Assembly: GCA_042867185.1 (NCBI GenBank)
Contig: JBHZQV010000001.1
Span: 186,001 to 250,000 of the forward strand
Source: Xylophilus sp042867185
GTDB lineage: Bacteria; Pseudomonadota; Gammaproteobacteria; Burkholderiales; Burkholderiaceae_C
DNA: 64,000 bases
Direction of reading: 5' to 3'
Below the pieces are notes generated by a model. The model was not told where the DNA came from. It worked only from the letters and a program-made list of their open reading frames with translations, and did not search any database. Positions 27,943 through 35,380 of the stretch are shown piece after piece. The position numbers and the translations under genes are program-made. Numbering within the stretch: position 1 is the first letter of the stretch; the number at the start of each line of letters is the position of its first letter.

Positions 27943-28716
27943 ATGTCTCAGCCATCTCCCGAACCCATCACCGTCGAGCGCGGCCTGCTGCTGCGCCGTT
28001 TCGACGAGCTGCTGTCGCCCGAGCGCTTCAAGGACTACGGCCCAAACGGCCTGCAGGTGGAGGGCCGTGCGCAGGTCGGCCACGTCGTATCGGGCGTCAC
28101 CGCCAGCCGCGCGCTGATCGAGGCGGCGATCGACCTGCAGGCCGATGCCCTCTTCGTACACCACGGCCTGTTCTGGCGCGGCCACGACGGCCGGGTCACC
28201 GGCTGGCTGCGGCAGCGTCTGGGCCTGCTGCTGGCGCACGACATCAGCCTGTTCGCCTACCACCTGCCGCTGGACGCGCACCCGGTCTTCGGCAACAACG
28301 CGCAGCTGGGCGCGCGGCTGGGCTGGGCGGCCGACGCCTGGTTCGGCGAGCAGTCGCTGGGCTGCCTGGCGCCCGCGGCTTTCGAGGATGCCGAGGCGCT
28401 GGCGCGGCATGTGGAGCGCACGGTGGCGCGGCCGGTCATCCTGGTCGACCCGGGCCGCGGCGCCATCCGGCGGGTGGCCTGGTGCACCGGCGGCGCGCAG
28501 GGGTACTTCGAGGCGGCCATCGCCGCCGGGGCCGACGCCTTCGTCACCGGCGAGATCTCGGAGCCGCAGGCCCACTATGCGCGGGAGCTGGGCGTGGCCT
28601 ACATCGCCTGCGGCCACCATGCCAGCGAGCGCTACGGCGCGCCGGCGGCGGCCGGCCACCTGGCCGAAGCGCTGGGCCTGCGGCACACCTTCGTCGACAT
28701 CCCCAACCCCGGGTAA
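27943..28716 (+). CDS. Nif3-like dinuclear metal center protein (YbgI/GTP cyclohydrolase I type 2 family)
   Basis: 257 aa, the short single-domain form. Metal ligands are visible as VHHGLFW (about 67-73), the D of LFAYHLPLDAHP, and YIACGHHASERYG near 222-234. Family members form ring-shaped hexamers with two metals per subunit; a cellular role is not settled. The gene is divergent from the DegS-type protease (102 bp apart) and its stop codon lies inside the left arm of a 122-bp palindrome. Confidence 0.92.
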   Translation: MSQPSPEPITVERGLLLRRFDELLSPERFKDYGPNGLQVEGRAQVGHVVSGVTASRALIEAAIDLQADALFVHHGLFWRGHDGRVTGWLRQRLGLLLAHDISLFAYHLPLDAHPVFGNNAQLGARLGWAADAWFGEQSLGCLAPAAFEDAEALARHVERTVARPVILVDPGRGAIRRVAWCTGGAQGYFEAAIAAGADAFVTGEISEPQAHYARELGVAYIACGHHASERYGAPAAAGHLAEALGLRHTFVDIPNPG

Positions 28717-28836
28717 AAATGTGAGAGAACCTACTGCGCAGCCCGATTGCGCGTCTGCGGTCCTCACCGTACGAGAGTACGGCTCCGGTCCCGGGCGCAC
28801 ACTCGGGCTTGCTCGCTACGGTTCTTTCACATTTTT
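28715..28836. repeat. 122-bp imperfect palindrome between nif3-like gene and pdxA
   Basis: Outer arms AAAAATGTGAGAGAACC (28715-28731) and GGTTCTTTCACATTTTT (28820-28836) match at 16 of 17 positions. The interior stays largely self-complementary (for example GCCCGA...TCGGGC) down to the apex CCGTAC-GAGA-GTACGG (28767-28782), a perfect stem with a GNRA loop. The left arm includes the TAA stop of the nif3-like gene. As RNA it would form one long hairpin; on either strand the outer arm ends in a T/A run, so it could also terminate transcription both ways. Confidence 0.75.
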
Positions 28837-28881
28837 CGGTGGCCCGTGCGTAGGGTCTCTTGTTCTCAAAATTTCTACCCG

Positions 28882-29928
28882 ATGAGTCCTGCCCCGACAT
28901 CGCTTCGCCCGCTGGCGATCACCGCTGGCGACCCGTCCGGCATCGGCCCCGAGACGATCGCCATGCTGTTTCGCGATGCGCCGGACGACCTGCGCGGCTG
29001 TTTCGTGGTCGGCGACCGTGCGGTGCTGCGCCGCGCGGCGGCGGTCGTGGCGGGGGGCGGGCCGTCGATCCCGGTGGCCGAGATCGCTGCGCCTGCCGAC
29101 GCACTCGGCCTGCCGCCGCGCTGCATCCCGGTGCTGCCGGTGGTGGTGGCGCAGGCGGTGGTGCCGTTCGGCGCGGTGTCGGCCGAGGCCGGCCGGCAGG
29201 CGGCCGAGAGCGTGCGCTGGGCGGCCCGTGCGGCCCTGCGCGGCGAGATCGCGGGGCTGGTCACCGCGCCGCTGCACAAGGAGGCGCTGCACGCCGCCGG
29301 CGAATCGTTTCCCGGCCACACCGAGCTGCTGCAGGCCGAGGCCGCCGCCTTCCAGGGCCTGCCGGTGGCCGGGGTGCCGGTGCGGATGATGCTGGCCAAC
29401 GACGAGCTGCGCACCGTGCTGGTCAGCATCCACCTGTCGCTGCGCGACGCGCTCGACGCGGTGACCGCCGACAGCGTGCTGCAGACGCTGCGCATCGCCC
29501 ACCGGTCGCTCGCGCGGATGCTGGGCCGGCCGCCGCGGCTGGGCGTGGCCGGGCTCAATCCGCATGCGGGGGAGGGCGGGCTGTTCGGGCAGGAAGAGAT
29601 CCAGCACATCGCCCCGGCGATCGCCGCGGCGCGGGCCGAAGGCATCGACGCCGCGGGGCCGTTCGCGCCCGACACCGTCTTCATGCGCGCCCGCGACACG
29701 CCCGCCCGGCCGGGCGCGTTCGACGCGGTGGTCGCGATGTACCACGACCAGGGGCTGATCCCCGTCAAGTACCTGGGCGTGGAGCAGGGCGTGAACGTGA
29801 CCCTGGGCCTGCCGCTGGTGCGCACCAGCCCCGACCACGGCACGGCCTTCGACATCGCCGGCACCGGCCGGGCCGATCCGTCGAGCCTGCGGGCCGCCGT
29901 GCGGATGGCCCGGGTGCTGGCGGGCTAG
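28882..29928 (+). CDS. pdxA: 4-hydroxythreonine-4-phosphate dehydrogenase
   Basis: 348 aa. ITAGDPSGIGPE at the N-terminus, metal-binding His in FPGHTE, HLSL and NPHAGEGG, and the late MYHDQGLIPVKYLG motif are all intact. It oxidises 4-phosphohydroxythreonine for pyridoxal phosphate synthesis. The ATG at 28882 was chosen because the conserved LAITAGDPSG begins 11 residues later; the open frame extends upstream through the palindrome without family similarity. The usual neighbour (ksgA) is absent. The residues at 150-160 (ALHAAGESFPGH) match PdxA; a PdxA2-like side branch cannot be fully excluded. Confidence 0.93.
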   Translation: MSPAPTSLRPLAITAGDPSGIGPETIAMLFRDAPDDLRGCFVVGDRAVLRRAAAVVAGGGPSIPVAEIAAPADALGLPPRCIPVLPVVVAQAVVPFGAVSAEAGRQAAESVRWAARAALRGEIAGLVTAPLHKEALHAAGESFPGHTELLQAEAAAFQGLPVAGVPVRMMLANDELRTVLVSIHLSLRDALDAVTADSVLQTLRIAHRSLARMLGRPPRLGVAGLNPHAGEGGLFGQEEIQHIAPAIAAARAEGIDAAGPFAPDTVFMRARDTPARPGAFDAVVAMYHDQGLIPVKYLGVEQGVNVTLGLPLVRTSPDHGTAFDIAGTGRADPSSLRAAVRMARVLAG

Positions 29929-29952
29929 ATTTTCAAGAACAAAGCGGCCGTG

Positions 29953-29993
29953 GCCGGCGCCGCAGGCCGGCCTCTAGCTATTGAATTAATAGC
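29953..29993 (-). repeat. Intergenic structured repeat, copy 3 (complete, 41 nt)
   Basis: Minus-strand reading: GCTATTAATTCAATAGC, TAGAG, GCCGGC, seven bases, GCCGGC. It lies between the convergent pdxA and mscL genes, 9 bp beyond the mscL stop, with the AT palindrome nearest mscL as in the other copies. Confidence 0.8.
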
Positions 29994-30002
29994 AATCGGT
30001 GT

Positions 30003-30437
30003 TCAGGGCCGGGCGCGCAGGCTGTCGCGGATCTCGCGCAGCAGCACGATGTCTTCGGCCGGGGCGGCCGGTGCCGCCGGGGCCGCGGCCTCCTTGCGGC
30101 GCAGGCGGTTGATCTGCTTGACCATCACGAAGATCACCAGGGCCAGGATGAAGAAGTTCACCGCCACCGTGATGAAGTTGCCGTAGGCGAAGACGGGCAC
30201 CCCCGCCTTCTTCAGGTCGACCAGGGTGCGCGGCACCCCCGCCGGAATCGTGCCCAGCACCGCGAACATGCTGGAGAAGTCGAGCCGGCCGAACACCAGG
30301 CCCACCACCGGCATGATGATGTCGCTCACCAGCGAATCGACGATCTTGCCGAAGGCCCCGCCGATGATCACGCCCACCGCGAGGTCGACCACGTTGCCCT
30401 TGAGGGAGAAATCCTTGAATTCCTGAACGATGCCCAT
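30003..30437 (-). CDS. mscL: Large-conductance mechanosensitive channel
   Basis: 144 aa. Conserved N-terminal FKDFSLKGNVVDLAVGVIIGGAFGKIV spans the S1 helix and first membrane segment; the second segment is FITVAVNFFILALVIFVMVK, and the cytoplasmic helix LLREIRDSL closes the protein. It opens under membrane tension to release solutes in osmotic downshock. An in-frame ATG 54 nt upstream exists; the 30437 start (MGIVQEFKDF) matches the family. A spacer of Ala/Pro repeats precedes the final helix. Divergent from petA. Confidence 0.96.
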   Translation of the reverse strand: MGIVQEFKDFSLKGNVVDLAVGVIIGGAFGKIVDSLVSDIIMPVVGLVFGRLDFSSMFAVLGTIPAGVPRTLVDLKKAGVPVFAYGNFITVAVNFFILALVIFVMVKQINRLRRKEAAAPAAPAAPAEDIVLLREIRDSLRARP

Positions 30438-30545
30438 CGCGCGCGCCTCCGCTGGTTTGTACCGGTTGAAAACGCGCCAGTATCGCTGCACCGTGGGGGG
30501 CTTCCGGAGGTGCGTAGCTGGGAAAAACCCTTGGAAACGCTCCGC

Positions 30546-30551
30546 TACAAT
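30546..30551 (+). promoter_or_regulatory. Candidate -10 box (TACAAT) for petABC
   Basis: TACAAT lies 42 nt before the petA ATG. The gap from mscL (156 bp, divergent) must contain promoters for both. No good -35 box was found by eye. A GAGGA ribosome-binding site precedes the petA start. Confidence 0.35.
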
Positions 30552-30593
30552 CTTCGGTTGACCCCAAACAAGCGATGATCATCGAGGATTTCC

Positions 30594-31211
30594 ATGAGTG
30601 AATCTTTAGTCGAGCGCCCGAGGATCGACCGCAGCAAGCGCACCTGGCTCATCGCCTCGAGCTGCGCCGGTGCGGTCGGGGGCGTGGCTACCGCCATTCC
30701 CTTCGTGAGCACCTTCCAGCCGTCCGAGAAGGCCAAGGCCGCCGGCGCCGCGGTGGAAGTCGACATCTCGGGCCTGAAGGAAGGCGAGAAGATGACCGTC
30801 GAGTGGCGGGGCAAGCCGGTCTGGATCCTGAAGCGCAGCAAGGCGCAGATCGCCGAGCTGCCGAAGATCGACGGCCAGCTGGCCGACCCGAAATCGCTGC
30901 GCAACCCCGACGAGTTCACCCCCGCATACGCCCGCAACGAAGGCCGCTCGATCAAGCCCGAAGTGCTGGTGGTGGTCGGCATCTGCACCCACCTCGGCTG
31001 CTCGCCGGTGGACCGCCTGCAGGCCGGCCCGCAGCCCTCGCTGCCCGACAACTGGGAAGGCGGCTTCCTCTGCCCCTGCCACGGCTCGACCTTCGACCTG
31101 GCGGGCCGCGTCTTCAAGAACAAGCCCGCACCGGACAACCTGCCGGTGCCGCCCCACATGTACCTGACCGATACGCGCCTGCTGATCGGCGAAGACAACA
31201 AGAAGGCTTGA
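30594..31211 (+). CDS. petA: Ubiquinol-cytochrome c reductase iron-sulfur subunit (Rieske)
   Basis: 205 aa. The N-terminus has RPRIDRSKRTWL followed by a membrane helix (about 18-38), the anchored Tat-type arrangement. The 2Fe-2S ligands lie in CTHLGC (about 131-136) and CPCHGS (about 162-167). It passes electrons from ubiquinol to cytochrome c1 in complex III. First gene of petABC with 13 bp to petB. Folded export by the TatABC system encoded at 20-22 kb is expected. Confidence 0.96.
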   Translation: MSESLVERPRIDRSKRTWLIASSCAGAVGGVATAIPFVSTFQPSEKAKAAGAAVEVDISGLKEGEKMTVEWRGKPVWILKRSKAQIAELPKIDGQLADPKSLRNPDEFTPAYARNEGRSIKPEVLVVVGICTHLGCSPVDRLQAGPQPSLPDNWEGGFLCPCHGSTFDLAGRVFKNKPAPDNLPVPPHMYLTDTRLLIGEDNKKA

Positions 31212-31224
31212 CGGAGACACGGCC

Positions 31225-32625
31225 ATGGCTGAATTCAAACCCATTTCCCCCAATGCACCGGTCGGTGCCAAGCTGATGAACTGGGTGGACAACCGGTTTC
31301 CGGCGTCCAAGCTCTACAAAGAGCACATGAGCGAGTACTACGCTCCGAAGAACTTCAACTTCTGGTACATCTTCGGGTCGCTGGCGCTGCTGGTGCTGGT
31401 GATCCAGATCGTCACCGGCATCTTCCTGGTGATGCACTACAAGCCCGATGCGACGCTGGCGTTCGCCTCGGTCGAGTACATCATGCGCGACGTGCCCTGG
31501 GGCTGGCTGATCCGCTACATGCACTCCACCGGCGCCTCGGCGTTCTTCGTGGTGGTGTACCTGCACATGTTCCGCGGGCTGATGTACGGCTCCTACCGCA
31601 AGCCGCGCGAGCTGGTCTGGCTCTTCGGCTGCGGCATCTTCCTGTGCCTGATGGCCGAGGCTTTCATGGGCTACCTGCTGCCCTGGGGCCAGATGTCGTA
31701 CTGGGGCGCGCAGGTGATCGTGAACCTGTTCGCCGCGATCCCCTTCGTCGGCCCCGATCTGGCCCTGCTGATCCGCGGCGACTACGTGGTGTCCGACGCC
31801 ACGCTCAACCGCTTCTTCAGCTTCCACGTCATCGCGGTGCCGCTGGTGCTGCTGGGTCTGGTGGTGGCGCACATCATCGCGCTGCATGAGGTGGGCTCCA
31901 ACAACCCCGACGGCGTCGAGATCAAGAAGTACAAGGACGCGAAGGGCATCCCGCTCGACGGCATCCCGTTCCACCCGTACTACACGGTGCACGACATCTT
32001 CGGCGTCTGCGTGTTCCTGATGGCCTTCACCGCCATCATCTTCTTCGCACCCGAAGCCGGCGGCTACTTCCTGGAGTACAACAACTTCATCCCGGCCGAT
32101 CCGCTGAAGACGCCGAACCACATCGCCCCGGTCTGGTACTTCACCCCGTTCTATTCGATGCTGCGGGCCATCACCAGCGAGATGATGTACGCGCTGATCG
32201 CCTGCGTGCTGGGCGCCGCCATCCTCTGCGCCGTCAAGAGCAAACTGGCCGGTTTCCTGAAGGGCCTGATCGTGCTGGTGGCCCTCGGCGCGATCGCCGC
32301 GATGCTGTCGATCGACGCCAAGTTCTGGGGCGTGGTGGTGATGGGCGGCGCGGTCGTCATCCTGTTCTTCCTGCCGTGGCTCGACCATAGCCCGGTCAAG
32401 TCGATCCGCTACCGGCCGGGCTGGCACAAGTACCTCTACGGCATCTTCGTCGTCAACTTCGTGGTGCTGGGCTACCTGGGCGTGCAGCCGCCGTCGCCAC
32501 TCGGCGAGCGGGTCTCGCAGATCGGCACCCTGTTCTACTTCGGCTTCTTCCTGCTGATGCCGTGGTGGAGCCGCCTGGGCGAACCCAAGCCGGTGCCCGA
32601 CCGCGTCACCTTCGCCGCGCACTGA
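31225..32625 (+). CDS. petB: Ubiquinol-cytochrome c reductase cytochrome b
   Basis: 466 aa, eight or nine membrane helices. Heme-b ligand regions are visible in helices B and D (YMHSTGASAFFVVVYLHMFRG and FFSFHVIAVPLVLLGLVVAHIIALH). The quinol-oxidation site motif reads PVWY (APVWYFTPFY) rather than the PEWY of mitochondria, a variant known in beta- and gammaproteobacteria. It carries the Qo and Qi sites. It lies 13 bp after petA and 23 bp before petC. An extended C-terminal helix pair follows the core. Confidence 0.96.
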   Translation: MAEFKPISPNAPVGAKLMNWVDNRFPASKLYKEHMSEYYAPKNFNFWYIFGSLALLVLVIQIVTGIFLVMHYKPDATLAFASVEYIMRDVPWGWLIRYMHSTGASAFFVVVYLHMFRGLMYGSYRKPRELVWLFGCGIFLCLMAEAFMGYLLPWGQMSYWGAQVIVNLFAAIPFVGPDLALLIRGDYVVSDATLNRFFSFHVIAVPLVLLGLVVAHIIALHEVGSNNPDGVEIKKYKDAKGIPLDGIPFHPYYTVHDIFGVCVFLMAFTAIIFFAPEAGGYFLEYNNFIPADPLKTPNHIAPVWYFTPFYSMLRAITSEMMYALIACVLGAAILCAVKSKLAGFLKGLIVLVALGAIAAMLSIDAKFWGVVVMGGAVVILFFLPWLDHSPVKSIRYRPGWHKYLYGIFVVNFVVLGYLGVQPPSPLGERVSQIGTLFYFGFFLLMPWWSRLGEPKPVPDRVTFAAH

Positions 32626-32648
32626 GCCCGAGCCTCGAGAGAACCACG

Positions 32649-33422
32649 ATGAACACCACGGGTTACGCAAAGAAGATCCTGCTGGCGCTGGTGGCGGCCG
32701 CAGGCCTGGCCGCCGGCGCGCACGCCGCCGAGGGCGGCATCGCCTGGGACAAGGCGCCCAACAAGACCAACGATCTGCAGTCGCTGCAGAACGGCGCGAA
32801 GATCTTCGTCAACTACTGCCTGGGCTGCCACTCGGCCGCCTTCATGCGCTACAACCGGCTGCAGGACATCGGCCTGTCGGAGCAGCAGGTCAAGGACAAT
32901 CTGCTGTTCACCACCGAGAAGGTGGGCGACACGATGAAGGCCGCGATCGATCCGAAGGAGGCCAAGGAATGGTTCGGCGGCAATCCGCCCGACCTGACGC
33001 TGGTGGCCCGGTCGCGTGCCGGCCACGGCGGATCGGGTGCGGACTACCTCTACACCTTCCTGCGCACCTTCTACCGTGACGAGACCAAGCCGACCGGCTG
33101 GAACAACCTGGCCTACCCCAACGTCGGCATGCCGAACGTGCTGTGGGAGCTGCAGGGCGAGCGCCGCCCGGTCTACGAGGAACGCACCGAACACGGCCAC
33201 GCCACCCACGTCTTCACCGGCTGGGAGCAGACCAAGCCCGGTACCCTCACGCCGCTGCAGTACGAGCAGTCGATCGGCGATCTGGTCAACTACCTGCAGT
33301 GGATGGCCGAGCCGGCGCAGAACACGCGGGTGCGCCTGGGGGTGGCGGTGCTGCTGTTCCTGCTGGTGCTGACCGTCTTCACCTGGCGCCTCAACGCGGC
33401 GTTCTGGAAGGACGTGAAGTAG
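32649..33422 (+). CDS. petC: Ubiquinol-cytochrome c reductase cytochrome c1
   Basis: 257 aa with a cleaved signal peptide (about residues 1-24). One covalent heme site, CLGCH (about 57-61). A membrane anchor near the C-terminus (VAVLLFLLVLTVFTW) holds the heme domain in the periplasm. It accepts electrons from the Rieske protein and reduces a soluble cytochrome c. The ATG at 32649 was chosen because it begins the signal peptide. A terminator-like hairpin follows 25 bp downstream. Confidence 0.95.
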   Translation: MNTTGYAKKILLALVAAAGLAAGAHAAEGGIAWDKAPNKTNDLQSLQNGAKIFVNYCLGCHSAAFMRYNRLQDIGLSEQQVKDNLLFTTEKVGDTMKAAIDPKEAKEWFGGNPPDLTLVARSRAGHGGSGADYLYTFLRTFYRDETKPTGWNNLAYPNVGMPNVLWELQGERRPVYEERTEHGHATHVFTGWEQTKPGTLTPLQYEQSIGDLVNYLQWMAEPAQNTRVRLGVAVLLFLLVLTVFTWRLNAAFWKDVK

Positions 33423-33447
33423 TCTTCGCGTCCGCCCCCACATCGCC

Positions 33448-33479
33448 ACGCGCGGGCCCGTCCCGCGCGTTGGCATTTT
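33448..33479 (+). terminator. Terminator-like hairpin after petC
   Basis: ACGCGCGGG-CCCGT-CCCGCGCGT (33448-33470) is a perfect 9-bp GC stem with a 5-nt loop, followed by TGGCATTTT. The T-run is short and offset, so termination may be partial. It separates petABC from sspA. Confidence 0.6.
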
Positions 33480-33534
33480 CTGGAGTGGGAGTGCATCGCA
33501 CCCCCGCTCCTTCGATTTTTAGGAGCCTTCCACC

Positions 33535-34146
33535 ATGATGGTGCTTTACTCGGGTACGACCTGCCCCTTCTCCCACCGCTGCCGCTTCGTCCTGTTCGAG
33601 AAGGGCATGGACTTCGAGATCCGGGACGTCGATCTCTACAACAAGCCCGAAGACATCAACGTCATGAACCCGTACGGCCAGGTGCCGATCCTGGTCGAGC
33701 GCGACCTGATCCTGTACGAGTCGAACATCATCAACGAGTACATCGACGAGCGCTTCCCGCATCCGCAGCTGATGCCCGGCGACCCGGTCGACCGCGCCCG
33801 CGTGCGGCTGTTCCTGCTCAACTTCGAGAAGGAGCTGTTCGTGCACGTCAACGTGCTCGAGTCGCGCGCCGTCAAGGGCAACGAGAAGGCGCTGGAAAAA
33901 GCCCGTGCCCACATCCGCGACCGCCTGACGCAGCTGGCCCCGGTGTTCCTCAAGAACAAGTTCATGCTGGGCGACAACTTCTCGATGCTCGACGTGGCGA
34001 TCGCGCCGCTGCTCTGGCGCCTGGACTACTACGGCATCGACCTGAGCAAGAACGCCGCGCCGCTGCTGAAGTACGCCGAGCGCATCTTCTCGCGCCCCGC
34101 CTACATCGAAGCGCTGACGCCGTCCGAAAAGGTCATGCGCAAGTAA
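33535..34146 (+). CDS. sspA: Stringent starvation protein A (GST-fold RNA polymerase-associated protein)
   Basis: 203 aa. Thioredoxin-like N-terminal domain (LYSGTTCPFSHRCRFVLFEKGMDFEIRDVDL) and helical C-terminal domain, as in GST-fold SspA. The motif VNPYGQVP-like MNPYGQVPILVERD fits. In E. coli SspA binds RNA polymerase during starvation and acid stress. It is followed 14 bp later by sspB. Start at 33535 supported by GGAG 10 nt upstream. Confidence 0.95.
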   Translation: MMVLYSGTTCPFSHRCRFVLFEKGMDFEIRDVDLYNKPEDINVMNPYGQVPILVERDLILYESNIINEYIDERFPHPQLMPGDPVDRARVRLFLLNFEKELFVHVNVLESRAVKGNEKALEKARAHIRDRLTQLAPVFLKNKFMLGDNFSMLDVAIAPLLWRLDYYGIDLSKNAAPLLKYAERIFSRPAYIEALTPSEKVMRK

Positions 34147-34160
34147 GTAAGATCGGCCCC

Positions 34161-34688
34161 ATGAACGCGCTGGAATCCACCTCGACACGGCCCTACCTGA
34201 TCCGTGCCCTCTACGAATGGTGCACCGACAACGGCTTCACGCCCTATGTCGCGGTGCGCGTCGACGAGGCGGTGCAGGTGCCGCGCGAATACGTGAAGAA
34301 CGGCGAGATCGTGCTGAACATCAGCTACGACGCGACCAGCTCGCTGCAGCTCGGCAACGACTTCATCGAGTTCAAGGCGCGGTTCGCCGGCACGTCGCGC
34401 GACATCATGGTGCCGATCAGCCGGGTGATGGCCATCTACGCCCGCGAGAACGGGCAGGGCATGGCCTTCCCGATGGGCGTGCCCGAGGCCGGCGGCCTGG
34501 CCCAGGCCGGACCCGAGGCGCTGGACACCGGCAGCCCGCAGCCCGCGGCACCCGGCGGCGAGCCGCGGGTGGTGCAGCTGGTGGCGGTCGACGACACCGA
34601 CGCACCGCCGCCGTCCGGCTCCGACGAAGAGCCGCCGCGCCCGCCGCCGGGCGACGGCCCCCGGCCGTCGTTGAAGCGCGTCAAGTAA
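34161..34688 (+). CDS. sspB: ClpXP protease specificity-enhancing factor SspB
   Basis: 175 aa. A compact Sm-like domain (STRPYLIRALYEWCTDNGFTPY..., about 6-115) binds ssrA-tagged proteins. A long Pro/Asp/Glu-rich linker leads to a C-terminal RPSLKRVK tail, the ClpX-binding peptide (XB motif type). The protein delivers tagged substrates to ClpXP. A TAAGAT hexamer lies 7 nt before the ATG, so it may also have its own near-leaderless start besides co-transcription with sspA. Confidence 0.94.
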   Translation: MNALESTSTRPYLIRALYEWCTDNGFTPYVAVRVDEAVQVPREYVKNGEIVLNISYDATSSLQLGNDFIEFKARFAGTSRDIMVPISRVMAIYARENGQGMAFPMGVPEAGGLAQAGPEALDTGSPQPAAPGGEPRVVQLVAVDDTDAPPPSGSDEEPPRPPPGDGPRPSLKRVK

Positions 34689-34730
34689 GAGTTCCGGCCG
34701 CGGCGCGCGCAGGTGCGTCGACGGCCGCAC

Positions 34731-34736
34731 TAGAAT
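34731..34736 (+). promoter_or_regulatory. -10 box (TAGAAT) of the tRNA-Thr gene
   Basis: TAGAAT lies 9 nt upstream of the mature tRNA 5' end, giving a short precursor leader. No clear -35 box. Confidence 0.45.
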
Positions 34737-34745
34737 CCCGAGTTC

Positions 34746-34821
34746 GCCGCTTTAGCTCAGTTGGTAGAGCACCCGCCTTGTAAGCGGAAGGTCGTCAGTT
34801 CGATTCCGACAAGCGGCACCA
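34746..34821 (+). tRNA. tRNA-Thr (anticodon TGT)
   Basis: 76 nt cloverleaf with encoded CCA: acceptor GCCGCTT/AAGCGGC, D-arm GCTC...GAGC, anticodon loop CTTGTAA with TGT at positions 34-36, and T-loop TTCGATT. It reads the ACA (and ACG) Thr codons. One mismatch (C/A) at the base of the anticodon stem and one in the T stem look tolerable. It stands alone between sspB and dciA. Confidence 0.96.
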
Positions 34822-34875
34822 TCTTTTACTTCGCCTCGCCGGTTTCCGCCCTGGAGCCCGGCGAGCGCCAGGGCC

Positions 34876-35184
34876 TCAGCGCCCCCGCCCGAGCACCTTG
34901 AGGCGGATCGCCTCCACCGCCCATCCCTTGGTCCGCAGATGCGCCATCAGCGCCGGCACCAGCTGCCGCAGCTTGGCGGCCGCGGCGTTGCTGTCCACCA
35001 GCAGGCACCAGGTCACGCCTTCGATCGGTCCGGCCCGTACCGTGCCGCGCAGGCCCGGCGGGATGAGTTCCTGCACCTGCCGCAGGCGCTCGCCCGAGTC
35101 GCGGGCCAGCCCGGTCAGGCGGGCCAGGGTGGGCGACTGCTCGGCCGCCTGCATCAGGGGAACGGCGTGGTGGCGGCGGTGCAT
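34876..35184 (-). CDS. dciA: DciA/DUF721-like protein (replicative helicase-loading factor family)
   Basis: 102 aa. The DUF721 core is visible: a first helix pair with RLRQVQELIPPGLRGTV, then WCLLVDSNAAAAKLRQLVPALMAHLRTKGWAVEAIRLKVL (the latter half of the alpha/beta domain that packs like a KH domain). DciA proteins help recruit the DnaB helicase where DnaC is absent. This is a short, stripped-down version with no long C-terminal tail. It is divergent from secA (196 bp apart). Confidence 0.85.
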   Translation of the reverse strand: MHRRHHAVPLMQAAEQSPTLARLTGLARDSGERLRQVQELIPPGLRGTVRAGPIEGVTWCLLVDSNAAAAKLRQLVPALMAHLRTKGWAVEAIRLKVLGRGR

Positions 35185-35380
35185 CGGGATCCAGACGTGG
35201 GGTGCGGGCGCCGGTGGCAGGCGCCTTGGCGATGGGCCGATTATCCCCGTCGCGCCGGCCGCGCATCGCGACGCTAAAATCCGGGGTTTGGCCTGCCACG
35301 GCAGCGTCAGGATTCATTTCACATACCCTTCGAGGATGGGTCGCCCCGCGCGTGCAGACGGGCAGGCGGCACCCGCATGC

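Noticed and set aside
34746..34821. tRNA gene as an integration site for a mobile element
   Set aside because: No integrase and no duplicated 3' tRNA end in the window; flanking genes keep their usual order.
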